Source: Capitulum mitella (lineage: Eukaryota; Arthropoda; Thecostraca; Pollicipedomorpha; Pollicipedidae). Taken from it: a stretch of DNA of 64,000 nucleotides. The stretch covers positions 23,624,378 to 23,688,377 of the forward strand of contig CP099848.1 of NCBI GenBank assembly GCA_030062745.1, read 5' to 3'. Made by a program: the position numbers and the translations under genes. Below the pieces are notes generated by a model. The model was not told the DNA's origin. It made no database searches and was given only the letters and a program-made list of their open reading frames with translations. This document shows positions 37,901 through 45,970 of this stretch, piece after piece. How positions within the stretch are numbered: the first letter of the stretch is position 1; the number at the start of each line of letters is the position of its first letter.

Positions 37901-39591
37901 GTGGTGTAATCATTTTCTTCTCTTTCCAGTTTGTACAAATCCAGTATGGACTTCGACGACGATGACTCGCAGTTTTCCCTGAACAGCATTCCGTCGCCGG
38001 TGGTAAGATTTTCCTTAGTCGTTTTCTTGTGGTCGTATTCCGACCTACGTTGAAACCGCACGGTACCGCGCCTTTCCCGCTAATGTTTGTCAAACCACGC
38101 TGGTACCCTCCAGCCCTGCTTTAGACCTCCCAGCGATCTTCCAGCTCTGCTTTATGCGACCAAAGTGATCGCCTTCTAGCTCTTCCTGAGGCCATGCAGC
38201 TACTCTCCTCTCCTCTGTCAGACCACACAAACCTCTCCTAACCCTTTCTCTGCCTCGAACCACACAGACTCTCTCCTGCCCCGCCTCAGATCACACAAAC
38301 ACCCTGCTAGCAACAAACAGGCACCCCGTAGCTTGTGTTAGACTACACAAGCACCTCCCCCCCGACCTTTCTCAGAGCACACAACTCTTTACCACCCCGC
38401 TTCAGACTACACAAACGCTCTCCTACCCTGTCTCAGACCATACAGTCACCCCCTAACCTGTTCCAAACCACAGACACTTCTACCCTGACTCAGACCACTC
38501 AACCACCTTCCTTCCCCGCGTCAGACCACGCAGTCGGCGTCAGACCGCACAGACGCCAACGGGCCGCGCCGTGGTACCAGTCACCGCAGACGCCTCCGCT
38601 GCGTTGTCGTTGCCCATGCGCCCTGAGGACGTTCTGCGTGTTGTCCATGGTTGACCTAGTACACGTCCACGCGCACGTCCCACGGACACGTTCTGACGCG
38701 TGACCTGGCCTCAGGACGACGGCGCAGACAGTCCTCGAGAGGCCGACCTCGGTAACGGCTTCAGAGATCGTCCCGCCGGCAAGCAGGTGGGCTCTGGCGG
38801 CAACAGCCAGGCGCTCACTGCCGCTAGCTGCCTGGGGACGTGTGGGTCCGACTTGTGACGGGGATAATTGATTCGAGACCTGGGTTACGCATTCAGCGGC
38901 CTCAAACACACGCCAGCTTTTTATTTACGTTTCGTATGGCTCTTTGTCTGCGGGACAGGTAGGTGTAATGTCTGAGGACCGCGAGTTCGGATTCTACCAA
39001 AAATCAAACGTTTAACTTTCCTGGCTCTAACGCGTACTTGGCTGTAAGCTCAGCAGCAGTGCGATATTCTCAGCCGCAAACGAGGCAGAAAGCGCCTCGA
39101 GAAACCTGCCGACATTTATGACCGATGTACTGCCTGAAGAAACCCTGTAATGCCACCACTGGTATACGCTTTGGGATCAAGATGCTCACCCCTCTTTGGA
39201 TGCGTTTGCCTCATCTACCTCGTAGTAATGACTGCATAAACTTTGGGAGCAAGTCTCCGCGAGCATGTTCGTCATGGTGTATGAGAAGCGACTTTGTCAG
39301 AAATGTGCTGTCGTCTGCCCTGATAATGTCCACTGCCCTACTGACCCTTCTCCTGGTGATGCCCGCCCTACTGAAGGTTGTCCCGATGGCGGCTAATAGC
39401 GATGACGACCGCTGCCTGTGCCGCAGGTCATGACGTCATCGTCGAGCGCCCTGACTTCCGAGGGTTACCCTGCGCTGACGACAACGGCAGTCGCACTGTC
39501 GCTCGTCACCCACACCAAGACGGAAAGGGTGAAGAGCGAGCTGGTCACCTCGCCGTCTCGAGGCAACGGCTGCAGCCGCCAGCCGGACTGA
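13950..39591 (+). CDS. nab: NAB-family transcriptional co-regulator (NGFI-A/EGR-binding protein homologue), 11 exons
   Basis: Proposed join: 13950-14082, 17709-17810, 19763-19900, 24265-24476, 25315-25533, 26722-26841, 27182-27315, 27624-27756, 28175-28371, 37930-38002, 39427-39591. This totals 1626 nt, 541 residues plus TGA, near the roughly 490-530 residues of vertebrate NAB1/NAB2. All junctions are GT..AG and all phases agree. Exons 2-4 read as NAB conserved domain 1 (NCD1), which in known family members binds the inhibitory domain of EGR factors. Exons 5-8 read as NCD2, the repression domain, followed by a basic KRPR patch that could be nuclear-localising. Exon 9 is a likely coiled coil. 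I recognised the family from [51 protein letters not shown] and [15 protein letters not shown]. The first exon, the proline-rich part of exon 4 and exons 9-11 are less certain, and a small in-phase exon could be missing, especially in the 9.6 kb intron 9. No AATAAA was noticed in the 2 kb after the stop. Confidence 0.9.
14083..17708 (+). other. nab: nab intron 1
   Basis: Mostly unique-looking, AT-rich to mixed DNA. GC-rich patches occur at 16480-16800 and 17220-17420, with a C-run near 16701. I see no further exon with homology and no clear mobile element. Confidence 0.6.
17709..17810 (+). CDS. nab: nab exon 2 (start of NCD1)
   Basis: Acceptor cgttacag, donor caag|gtaggc. The frame reads [18 protein letters not shown] then [14 protein letters not shown]. 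This is the first helix pair of NAB conserved domain 1, very close to vertebrate NAB1/2, where the corresponding segment has LQLYRVLQ and LLSYYD. It covers about residues 45-79 of the model. Both splice sites lie exactly where the homology begins and ends. Confidence 0.93.
17811..19762 (+). other. nab: nab intron 2
   Basis: Holds a GC-rich patch at 18650-18950 and the TG tract at 19584-19660. Long open frames on both strands (for example 18186-18791 on the - strand) carry no recognisable domain. Confidence 0.6.
19584..19660. repeat. TG microsatellite
   Basis: Interrupted (TG)n with a few GC steps (gcgcgcatgcgtgc), about 77 bp, ending about 100 bp before the exon 3 acceptor. Alternating purine-pyrimidine tracts of this kind can adopt Z-DNA; no effect on the gene can be read from sequence. 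Confidence 0.9.
19763..19900 (+). CDS. nab: nab exon 3 (core of NCD1)
   Basis: Acceptor ttctctgtctgcag after a good pyrimidine tract, donor ccag|gtacgc. The first codon is completed across the junction (G|GT) to give [19 protein letters not shown], then [20 protein letters not shown]. This is the most conserved part of NCD1, the EGR-binding and multimerising domain. It ends EWISSP plus one base. A long TG tract lies about 100 bp upstream in intron 2. Confidence 0.95.
19901..23750 (+). other. nab: nab intron 3, left part
   Basis: No exon recognised. A GC-rich patch at about 21490-21720 contains a C-run at 21657-21669. A short GC-rich stretch lies at 23020-23200. A hairpin at 23412-23469 is listed separately. 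A lone tRNA B-box-like word lies at about 22008-22022 on the - strand without a convincing A box. Confidence 0.55.
23412..23469. repeat. Near-perfect short hairpin in intron 3
   Basis: The arms AATAAGGGTTCCCTCGGGC and GCCCGAAGGAACCCTTATT pair with one mismatch on the + strand. On the - strand that position becomes a G-U pair. After a two-base bulge, ATGGGCA and TGTCCAT add about 7 more pairs, for a stem of roughly 26 bp with a tiny loop. It could be a solo inverted repeat from a small DNA element or a structured RNA. Confidence 0.6.
23760..24245 (+). repeat. 33-bp minisatellite upstream of exon 4
   Basis: About 11 good units of 33 bp from 23880, with degenerate units before, of the type CTCAGCGTTGTTCGTCTGTC plus GTCTGAGCGCTGC. 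The last unit stops about 20 bp before the exon 4 acceptor. Because 33 is a multiple of three and units lack stops, frames stay open on both strands across the array. Each unit contains a CTCAG that resembles a 3' splice site. Confidence 0.92.
24265..24476 (+). CDS. nab: nab exon 4 (end of NCD1 and proline-rich linker)
   Basis: Acceptor gcccctcag; the first codon is completed from exon 3 (G|GC) and the frame reads [20 protein letters not shown]. This fits the family's NPGLFNQPL..LPVSSIP region ending NCD1. A Pro/Ser/Ala-rich linker of about 45 residues follows, to SPSPSQ|gtacac. The exon ends in phase 0, as exon 5 needs. It is flanked upstream by a 33-bp minisatellite and downstream by a 58-bp minisatellite that repeats its donor, so the exact donor used is uncertain. 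If the first donor is used, no repeat sequence is translated. Confidence 0.75.
24477..25010 (+). repeat. 58-bp minisatellite repeating the exon 4 splice donor
   Basis: Nine units of 58 bp (one of 59) begin at the exon 4 border. Each unit ends TCACAG|GTACACGT, giving donor-like sites after 24476, 24534, 24592, 24651, 24709, 24767, 24825 (GTGCAC), 24883, 24941 and 24999 (GC instead of GT). Each unit also contains GGCAGGGGAGGACCTG and GTCACCCAG. The period is not a multiple of three, so using a later donor would change the reading frame by unit number. Confidence 0.93.
25315..25533 (+). CDS. nab: nab exon 5 (start of NCD2)
   Basis: Acceptor ctgccctcag, donor gag|gtgagt, phase 0 at both ends (73 codons). 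It reads [18 protein letters not shown], a Ser/Pro-rich stretch, [20 protein letters not shown], then [17 protein letters not shown]. The last part matches the start of NAB conserved domain 2, where vertebrate proteins have a similar KKxCxEL segment. GC-rich third positions are like those of exons 7-9. Confidence 0.88.
25534..26721 (+). other. nab: nab intron 5
   Basis: Contains a purine-rich GAGAGG tract at about 25960-26040. No exon or mobile element recognised. Confidence 0.6.
26722..26841 (+). CDS. nab: nab exon 6 (NCD2)
   Basis: Acceptor tctgtctgttgcag, donor cacgag|gtgagc, exactly 40 codons, phase 0. It reads [20 protein letters not shown] then [27 protein letters not shown] and LTLHE are hallmark NCD2 words (vertebrate NAB: AIYGRFDSKRK..LTLHEL). 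NCD2 carries the repression activity in known members. Confidence 0.95.
27182..27315 (+). CDS. nab: nab exon 7 (NCD2)
   Basis: Acceptor tctcgccgccgccag, donor tccag|gtgggc. It reads [18 protein letters not shown] then [20 protein letters not shown], ending YSKGHS plus two bases. VNEAAA and [14 protein letters not shown] are diagnostic of NCD2. The exon leaves phase 2, which exon 8 completes as an Arg codon. Confidence 0.95.
27624..27756 (+). CDS. nab: nab exon 8 (end of NCD2, basic patch)
   Basis: Acceptor cgccatttccag, donor aggcag|gtgagt. It reads [17 protein letters not shown], a run of Gly, then [16 protein letters not shown] and WRRRQ. The KRPR basic patch followed by acidic/Ser residues resembles the PKRIK-type segment after NCD2 in vertebrate NABs and is a plausible nuclear localisation signal (inference). 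It starts in phase 2 and ends in phase 0. Confidence 0.85.
28175..28371 (+). CDS. nab: nab exon 9 (predicted coiled coil)
   Basis: Acceptor ccgtccccag, donor aaaca|gtgagt. The frame reads [20 protein letters not shown], then a heptad-like pattern rich in Glu, Arg, Gln and Leu to [13 protein letters not shown]. Hydrophobic residues recur at 3-4 spacing, which suggests a coiled coil of about 65 residues. Phases fit exon 8 (0) and exon 10 (2). I do not recognise a close counterpart from the vertebrate proteins, so assignment rests on phase, splice sites and the lack of any other gene nearby. Confidence 0.72.
28726..28896 (+). mobile_element. hAT-like MITE family 1, copy B (171 bp)
   Basis: Flanked by a perfect 8-bp duplication CTGTGTTT (28718-28725 and 28897-28904). 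It starts CAGGGGCACATCCGGGATTT, carries the family core (AAACTGAAATCA, GCAATGGTTTCCACAAAAAA), and ends GGTTGCGCCTGTG. A G-run and C-run near the right end form a palindrome. Eight-bp duplications and CAGGGGCR ends are typical of hAT-superfamily elements. Confidence 0.88.
28905..30210. repeat. Degenerate minisatellites in intron 9
   Basis: Three blocks. At 28920-29110 units of about 40 bp centre on CGGCCGGCTGT. At 29335-29530 units of about 29 bp centre on GGTTCACCGTCATCGAT. At 29800-30120 poorly conserved units of about 60 bp contain CAGACAGC and GTCTGATCG. Units differ strongly from each other, so the arrays look old. Confidence 0.6.
31958..31997. repeat. AT microsatellite
   Basis: About 20 uninterrupted AT dinucleotides within AT-rich intron DNA. 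Confidence 0.95.
33010..34060. promoter_or_regulatory. CpG-rich stretch within intron 9
   Basis: Two GC- and CpG-dense blocks (33010-33450 and 33690-34060) separated by a normal stretch. Open frames on both strands are compositional and have no recognisable domains. Possibly an internal promoter for a short nab isoform or an antisense RNA. This is composition only. Confidence 0.3.
35808..35837. repeat. Perfect 13-bp hairpin
   Basis: AAAAGACAGGGCT, loop TTGC, AGCCCTGTCTTTT. Pairing continues as ACG/CGT with one unpaired base. It is the kind of structure left by a small palindromic element. Confidence 0.85.
36260..36930. repeat. Degenerate CTG-type repeats around a third short repeat
   Basis: GCTGY-rich blocks at 36265-36490 and 36740-36910 flank about 200 bp beginning CAGGGGTGTCAACTTGC. 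Both blocks give long but meaningless open frames rich in Cys, Leu and Ala. The central part shares words with 34740-35060 (GTGGGCTAAATCCGTKGA; TGGATC near CCACCC) and looks like a third short-element family. Confidence 0.5.
37240..37780. repeat. Degenerate minisatellite split by a hAT-like MITE
   Basis: Units around GTGTGTGACTGCCCGTCTGT and ACCCGGTCAGGGTATGTTAC occur on both sides of a 149-bp element (37339-37487). Segments 37279-37338 and 37516-37575 are nearly identical 60-mers. Outer units (CCTGGYCTGAGTGTGTGAC) are more diverged. Confidence 0.65.
37339..37487. mobile_element. hAT-like MITE family 2, copy A (149 bp)
   Basis: The left end reads TGGGAGTGGTGGAACC, the inverted right end CAGGGGCGATGGAGCC. 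It shares TTAATATTAAACGTTGCCCAAAGT-like sequence with the copy at 44.65 kb. Flanking 8-mers TGGTCGCC and TGGCTGCC match at six positions. Confidence 0.6.
37930..38002 (+). CDS. nab: nab exon 10 (acidic, Ser-rich)
   Basis: Acceptor ttctctttccag, donor ccggtg|gtaaga. The first base completes a His codon with exon 9, then [20 protein letters not shown] and PSPV. The acidic run followed by a Ser/Pro segment is low-complexity but not GC-driven, unlike surrounding open frames. It follows a 9.56 kb intron, the longest in the model. The exon leaves phase 0. Confidence 0.7.
38003..39426 (+). other. nab: nab intron 10, with degenerate minisatellite
   Basis: From about 38210 to 38530 the intron holds a degenerate tandem repeat of about 35-40 bp centred on CTCAGACCACACAAAC. 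The last units grade into ordinary DNA. Nothing else recognised. Confidence 0.65.
39427..39591 (+). CDS. nab: nab exon 11 (C-terminus and stop)
   Basis: Acceptor gcctgtgccgcag. It reads [39 protein letters not shown], then [15 protein letters not shown] and TGA. VKSE fits the SUMO-acceptor consensus (hydrophobic-K-x-E); vertebrate NAB proteins are known to be SUMO-modified, but equivalence of this lysine is an inference. It is in phase with exon 10. It is the weakest exon by homology. Confidence 0.65.
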   Translation, partial: VMTSSSSALTSEGYPALTTTAVALSLVTHTKTERVKSELVTSPSRGNGCSRQPD

Positions 39592-41720
39592 GGCCCGCCG
39601 ACCGATGGCAGTGCCGCCCAGCGGCCGGTCGCGGAAGCTGTGATAGTCGCTAACCTCCGAGAGGGTGCGCAGCGGAGAGGACCGAGCCGGACAGGGGTGG
39701 AGCTTTGGGAATATTACTGGGGGACAGAGTTTCTACGTTACTTCTTTACCCTTCCCAGAAACCTCCCAGAGGACTTCCGACATAGGTCACTTGGTTTTGC
39801 CCAATGACAGTTTTTATGCATAACCATGCTTTGTTTGACAAAGGTTTGAGTTATCGTATGTTTTCGCGTGTACGCAATATGTGTATTGTGGCACTGGAAC
39901 AGTTTCGATTAGCATTCAGTAAAGGATCAACAGAGAAAACAGCATGCTCTTCGCTACGTTTATTACTTTTTCATGTTCTGCTACGGACCAAACCTAAACA
40001 TGTCTTAGAAATTACGCCATCATTAACGCACTAGCTGGGCTGCTGATGCCTGAATTGACATTTTCAACCCTGGTCCACTTAAAAAAGTGCCCATTACTGC
40101 CATTTTTCCGCGCAGTAGGAGACACTGTGGACCGAACGTCTTGCTATGTTCATGTTCGGACCCAGTGTCTCTACCAAGTAACAAAAATTCGGACATTCTT
40201 TCAAAAGCTGGCGTTAAATGCCTGACAGATTCTAAGAACCGCGCCAAAAACATAATACGCATGCATATTTCCTGTTATGCCTTTGGAACCGCGGTCATTG
40301 TTGTGTACTTTAACTGAGAGAATGGGTAAACGTCTTCATATTTAACTGACTTATGTTCAAGAAACCATTGAGGGTCCAAGTAATTACTGGAGGTGCCCTG
40401 ACCTCACTCAAAGACATACAAAGCTTCGCCCCTGGCCGTAGACTGGCTTAACAGCCCGTTCAAGAGTACGTACAAAGCGCGCTGATCCTCACCGGTCAGT
40501 TCCCCCGAGGGAAGGTTTTCCCACGTGATTAATGTGTTCTCAGCTCGACTGATCAGTGTTCGGCAAATGACAACCGAAGTGGCGCAGTCGTTTCGAAATT
40601 CGCCTGGAGATCATTGGGTGCCAGGTTTGACGAACGCTGGAGGCGCGAAACCCCGCGGGGAACGCCGCAACTGCTGGCTGCGACGCCGTACGCCCACGAC
40701 ATTGCAGCGCCTCATCAAACAAAGCGCCAGCCCGCCTACCCACCCCCTGTTTACCCCGCCTGTTTTTCACGTGGTAGGAGACAAAAGTGCTCGTGATTTG
40801 ACGTCGTCATGGACCACAGGTCGAGCCTGTGATTGACCTTCTGAACGGTCGCTAATGCGCGTGGGGGGTTGCGAAGCCGGCCTATCCAATAGGCGGCATG
40901 TGATTGATCTCGGAGAAATGGGCCGTAGTCAGGTGCCGGCTGGCGGTTCGGAGGACACCTCACGCCCGGCGGCCTCTGCCATGCCCCTGTGAGGGTTTCG
41001 TGTGGGCCCGGCCTGGGCCCCAGTCCAATCAAAAGTGTGACGGTGCCTCTGCCGCGGACGATTGCCGTTCCTCGTGTGACGTTCGTGTACGTGTGACGTG
41101 ACGTGTGACGACCGCGTTTCAGAGGCAGCCCGTCGGCGCATTTCGTCAGATCGTTCGTGTGTGGCCGCCACGTGCCTGATTGCTCTGTATAACGTACACG
41201 TGTGTAGTGTCAGGGGTGGAACGTGCGACTTGGTGGTAATGTATTCGGTAGCAGAGGTCGGCAAGCATGGGCGTAGGAGCACTGTGTTCGAGGAGCGTGG
41301 TTTGTTTCTTTGTGTGTGTAATGTTTCTGCTACGACGTTGCGTAAAAACCGCTCTTCAAAATACGCCTGCGCTCTCCCCGATGTTTTCACTGTTTCTCGG
41401 CCTAGGACAAGAATCCTTTCCTTTCCTTCCTTTCAGAAAGAATCCCACTAGCTTTGACATCCCGAATGCTTTTTGTCACGATTGCCCTTGACAGCTGTAA
41501 AATCCGAATGTCATGCACCTCCTTGCTTCAACCTGCGCAACAGAGGTGGTTCATGATAAAATGTATAAATCAATGGCAAGTGATACTCTACTGGGTCTCT
41601 GGTGTCTGTTTACTTTGCTGGCCGACGAAATGAACGGGCAGAAACGAGCTGCGCATCCCAAGGGTAGGAATTTGACGTGGTCGCATGAAAGAGACTTATC
41701 GGGGCAGGAGCGATTGCTGA
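39592..41720. other. 3' flank of nab
   Basis: Presumed 3' untranslated region at the start. I did not notice AATAAA, so the transcript end cannot be placed. GC-rich DNA at 40830-41110 may be ordinary. No gene or element recognised. Confidence 0.45.
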
Positions 41721-43233
41721 ACCTTCCCCATGCCGGGATGGGGAGTATTTGAACAGCCCCCTCAGGTTTTTCCGCCATAGCGGAAAAACGGAAAAACACA
41801 GAGCCACCAAATTTACAGCACCTTTTTACCATTCATTTAACACATCCTACCAAAAGTAGCCCCGGATCAGATCAGGCCATTGGTCTAGGTCAGGTAACTG
41901 GCCTGGGTCAGGTCACCGACCTAGGTCAGGTCAAAGAGGCCAACCTCCAAACAACTTTGACCCCCTATAACTTTTCCAGAGTTGAACTGGAACTACGGCA
42001 AATGATAGAAGGTACAATTTGCATATGTCAGGTTTTTCGGAATATCCCAGATCGATGGCCTGAGTTCAGGTCAAATTTAGCCCCTTTTGATATTTGGTCT
42101 AAGTTTGAACGTTTTTTTTTTTTACAGGACTGTGATGCTCAGATATTTTCAGCAGAATGACCCTTCACATGTGCTACCATCCTGTCACCAGAGCAACCGT
42201 GATCTTGGCCCATGTCACGACCCACCAATATGGGTGCATATTATGCACCCAAACGTTTTGCCCAGAATTAGTATTTTCTAGCTCTGTAGGGTTAAAATAG
42301 ATGCTGAATTGAAACTCATGGCCAAAATAATTTCACCTTACATTGTAGGGCGGAACGAGGTCACTAGAGATCATTAGAGACGAATGACCCTTTTTGACCT
42401 GTGCGATGTGTTTAAGAGTTTGTTGTGGCCTTGAATGGGTAACTGCAATGTGTAAAAACAATGCTAGAGATAAATTTTGGTAAGAAGGTTCCATTTAAAG
42501 AAAATTATTACATGGCCATGTGCACCTTACTTATTCCTGCCTGCGACCCGCACATCAAGTGGCGTCGGAGGCCGTCGGCTGGTGACCTCGTATGACCGCT
42601 CTTTGCCGCTACTGACCCTTCCTGAACCCTGAGAAATATTTCACTCGCCACCTAGACCCCACTAAAACTTTGGATTTTCTCGACTCCTATCATTTGAAAA
42701 TTCGACCTTAGCGGACCTCAGCTGACCGTTAGTTCAACCTGAAATCGTGCTTGGTTATCTAAAGCGTGGTTGGGTATCTCATTATCATCGTCTTAAATGC
42801 AAATTGATCGTAAAAAAACATGTTCATCGGTACGAAGGAAAACAGGACGAACATTTTACGAACGCACCATTTTGGAACAATGACGTGATCTTACGTGACT
42901 GGCGCTGAAGGTCTAAAAGAGGTAAATTTACTGAAGAAAGATTGATTGACGTCTTATAAGCTATCGTGCAAAGCATGACTTGGAGCAAAATATGGACTAG
43001 TTGCTGAGCGATAAAGAAACAAAAAAATAATAAATTCTGAAATTTTAGGCTACATTTCCTTAACATTTGGGTTTGTTGAAAAATGTTACCGGTTTCAAAC
43101 TATACTCTTCAAGTGCTTTCAAATGACGTATCCTCTATTTTCCTCTGATACATGGCTCGCGAGTTAAAGGGGCAGGCTGTTCAAACACCCCCGTGGTACG
43201 GGAAGGCGGATCTGATCACTGGTACGGGGCGGG
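41721..43233. mobile_element. TTAA-type non-autonomous DNA element, related family (about 1.5 kb)
   Basis: The left end reads ACCTTCCCCATGCCGGGA then TGGGGAGTATTTGAACAG. The right end inverted reads CTTCCCGTACCACGGGGGTG then TTTGAACAG. CCCCTCAGGTTTTTC follows the left end, as in the 2.4 and 52.3 kb copies. The target words (CTGA left, TTAG right) have drifted from TTAA. The interior has many AGGTCA words (41872-41940) and no coding capacity. Confidence 0.65.
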
Positions 43234-43239
43234 TTAGAA

Positions 43240-44280
43240 GACCAATTTCCTAACGGCAGCTTAGCAACTACCTGCAACATTCAAAAGGCATGACCAGAAA
43301 TGTTGCCACCTGTCAGATAACGCTGCTTCACGCACGGAATGCAAAGCTTTTTCCGCCACGGAAAATGACGGAATTAAGACGCCGTGAGTTACAAAATGTC
43401 TGGAAGCAGTTCCGCCGGTGTCGAGAAAGCCAGCGTCCTCACAATAACCGTTAACGGTCGGGTGTCCGCCTTGTCCGAACAGAGTGGCGAGCGTAACGAG
43501 AGAACGCGGTCATGCAGACGATGGAAACAAGAGTTCTGAGCGCCTGAGTGAGGATTAATCGTAAATGATGTAGCGCTGGAGGGGAGGGGGAGTTGGTCAG
43601 TGCATGGCAAAGCGTTACAATGGGGAAGGTGGGAGTTTGGCAGAACGTTACGAAACGCTGCCACATCAAAGAAGAAAGGAGGTTTATGCTCTAAAAAAAA
43701 AACATCTCACAAACCTTGTAACTGTAGCTTTTGGTCTGCCTATCGACGCTTATAAACTAAATAAATGGAGCACCATTCAAAATGCCAAGAGTCTGGGACA
43801 GACAATCTGATGGTTGGGGCTGGATTGGCTTTGTGCAGTTTTAGAGGTGGGGGCTTGAGTAACCGTTACGAAACATCAGAAAAGGGTGGAGGCAAGGGCA
43901 GCTCCAGACCATGTGTTGAGATTGTGGGGAAGGGGCAAATCTCCAGCTATGTAACCTAAGCTACCTCTAAATACTGATTTCTCCTCGGCTTTTGGCCACC
44001 TTGTTTCGCCATTTTCCAAAATTAGCTCGCATGTAAATTGTAAAGACACCTTTGTTTCGAAAGCATATGTGCAGTGTTCGTCCAAATAGGGGTCAAGAGA
44101 AATGTTGGCCCCGATTTTCCAAGGAAAGAGGGCATGGCCTCGAAGCCCCCTATATCCACCAGTGGGTGGGAAAGTTACGAAACGCCAAAAAATGGCAACG
44201 TAGTTTATGGACAACCCCGCACTATTTGCTGACATCTCTTGCATTACACTGCCTTGATCAGCAATCTATCTGACGTGCCC
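43240..44280. other. Intergenic stretch, no gene recognised
   Basis: Contains GTTACGAAACG-type words at 43610-43660, 43864-43875 and 44174-44186, suggesting an old degenerate repeat. Nothing codes for a recognisable protein. Confidence 0.35.
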
Positions 44281-44285
44281 AAAGG

Positions 44286-45925
44286 AACGTTATCGGACAA
44301 AATATATTGTGATAGAATATCGAATGCAAAAATATTGAACGTAAAATATCGAACACACCATGTCGAACAGGATAGATACAAAATGAGATAACTATGGAAT
44401 GGAAAATATATCAAGGCACAAAATACTGAACATGGAAAAATATCGAACGGGATGTCTATCAAAATGGAAAAATATATTTAAGTCGTGCGAGACCGTAAAG
44501 CGCCAGTGATTCTCAACGTTCCCAGAAGCCGTGTTTCTATAGAAGGCGAGGCTGTTCGGGGCGGAGAGGTCAGTTGAGTTCAGTCAGTCTGGATTCCCGA
44601 TCGCAGGAGGAAAAAACCCAGCGAAGCGTGAGCACGCATCGTATAGGAGCATTAGCAGCGGAACCTCTGAGAACATACAGGGGCAAACGTAATTTTTGTC
44701 CGGCCCGTTTCCGTGTACCGCAGCAGGGTTAATGTTAAATGTTGCCCAAAGTTGGAGGGAGGTCCCTCGATTCCGATGCCCCTGTATAGGAGACTGGACA
44801 AGACAGAGGTGTGGCGGGCGGCCGGCGGGGCGCATTGCTACCGAGAATTACGTTGCAGAGGGTGGATCCTTGCACCATAGGGAAGGCCTGTCTTCATTTG
44901 TATTCAAAGGTGGTTTGCGATTTGAGTAAATCTTTGCAACAGATGTTAAGAACCAGTCAAAACAGTAATTCTGTAGAAGTGTTTAACGACACAAATAGCG
45001 CAAAATGAACGAAAGGCGCGGTACAGGGACGGGTAAATGTCAAAAGCTAAGGCTTCCGCATGGAAAACACGGAACAGGACAGTGAAAAGATCATTTCGCT
45101 GAAAGTGAAGGCACCAGGACTTCCCCGTCTGTCGAGACCATGACAGGTTCAAGTCCCAGTTGTCCAAAGCTTTCTTCCGCCCTTCCTTCCCAATAATCCG
45201 TCGCGGCGACCTCTGTTGTTGTTAAATGACAGTTCTGGTGCGGTAACGAGCGCGTCCTGTGGCTAGAGAGCGATGGTATGGCAAATGAATGTCGTCTCCG
45301 AGACATTGGAAAAAATGTTCCTCTTCCACTGTCACGTATTGTTAACAGGTGGGACAACCCTACCAACACTTGTCCCGAAAGGAGGAAAAGAGAAGTTTGG
45401 ACAAGGAACCCGGGGTTAACAGAGGAGATGACTTAGGAGATTTCGTCTAAATTCTCGAACAAGCTTGGCAACTTATGCCTGTCAGGATGCCTTCGGCAAT
45501 TTGCACGAAGAGACAGGGCGTTATCCTACAACATTTTTCACTGTGATAATTATCTGATTCGTTACTTATCCCTTCTCTTTATTTCGCCCATATATATTTA
45601 GCCCAGTTGTTATAACAAGTTAATTAATGGTGAAATATTTACTTATAGTTATGATAAATACTGATACTTATGCTGCTCAGTAGTTCTGTTGGATATTTGC
45701 TTCATATTTCGCGTCCGATGTTTTGTCATTTGATATTCGGATCATCACTGATTTTTTTTCATTTCGATATTCATCCGTAATCGATATTTTGTTATTCGAT
45801 ATTTTCCCGTTCGATGTTCATCACCGCCGAAGCTTATCCTGTTCGATGTTTTGCACTCGATGATGTTTTTCCATTTCGATATTCCACCGTACGACGTTTT
45901 GCCCCATAATCCCATGGGAATGTCT
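44286..45925. mobile_element. Foldback-like element with inverted degenerate arrays (TATCGAAC type)
   Basis: The left block (44286-44480) repeats AAAATATCGAAC-like words about every 12-20 bp. The right block (45685-45925) repeats the complement, GTTCGATATTTT-like words. The two are inverted with respect to each other around about 1.2 kb. Terminal inverted repeats built of degenerate short tandem units are the layout of foldback elements. No transposase is visible. Exact ends are uncertain. A MITE (44650-44784) is inserted inside. Confidence 0.6.
44650..44784. mobile_element. hAT-like MITE family 2, copy B (135 bp)
   Basis: Flanked by a perfect 8-bp duplication TATAGGAG (44642-44649 and 44785-44792). 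The ends CATTAGCAGCGGAACC and inverted CAGGGGCATCGGAATC form imperfect terminal inverted repeats. The interior TTAATGTTAAATGTTGCCCA is shared with the 37.3 kb copy. Confidence 0.8.
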
Positions 45926-45970
45926 TGCACCTGGTCGGTGAATAGGCTACCTTTTAACTTGTGCCATTAA

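Larger units (their letters stand above)
28372..37929 (+). other. nab: nab intron 9 (9.56 kb)
   Basis: The longest intron. It holds GGAGG-rich DNA (28605-28715), one hAT-like MITE, several degenerate minisatellites, an AT microsatellite, CpG-rich patches at 33010-34060 and 36780-37260, CTG-type repeats and a second MITE family. No further exon with homology was seen. The CpG-rich patches could hide an internal promoter or non-coding exon. Confidence 0.6.

Noticed and set aside
41721-43233. Full TTAA target duplication for the 41.7 kb element
   Set aside because: The flanks read CTGA and TTAG, so duplication can only be supposed from the related elements.
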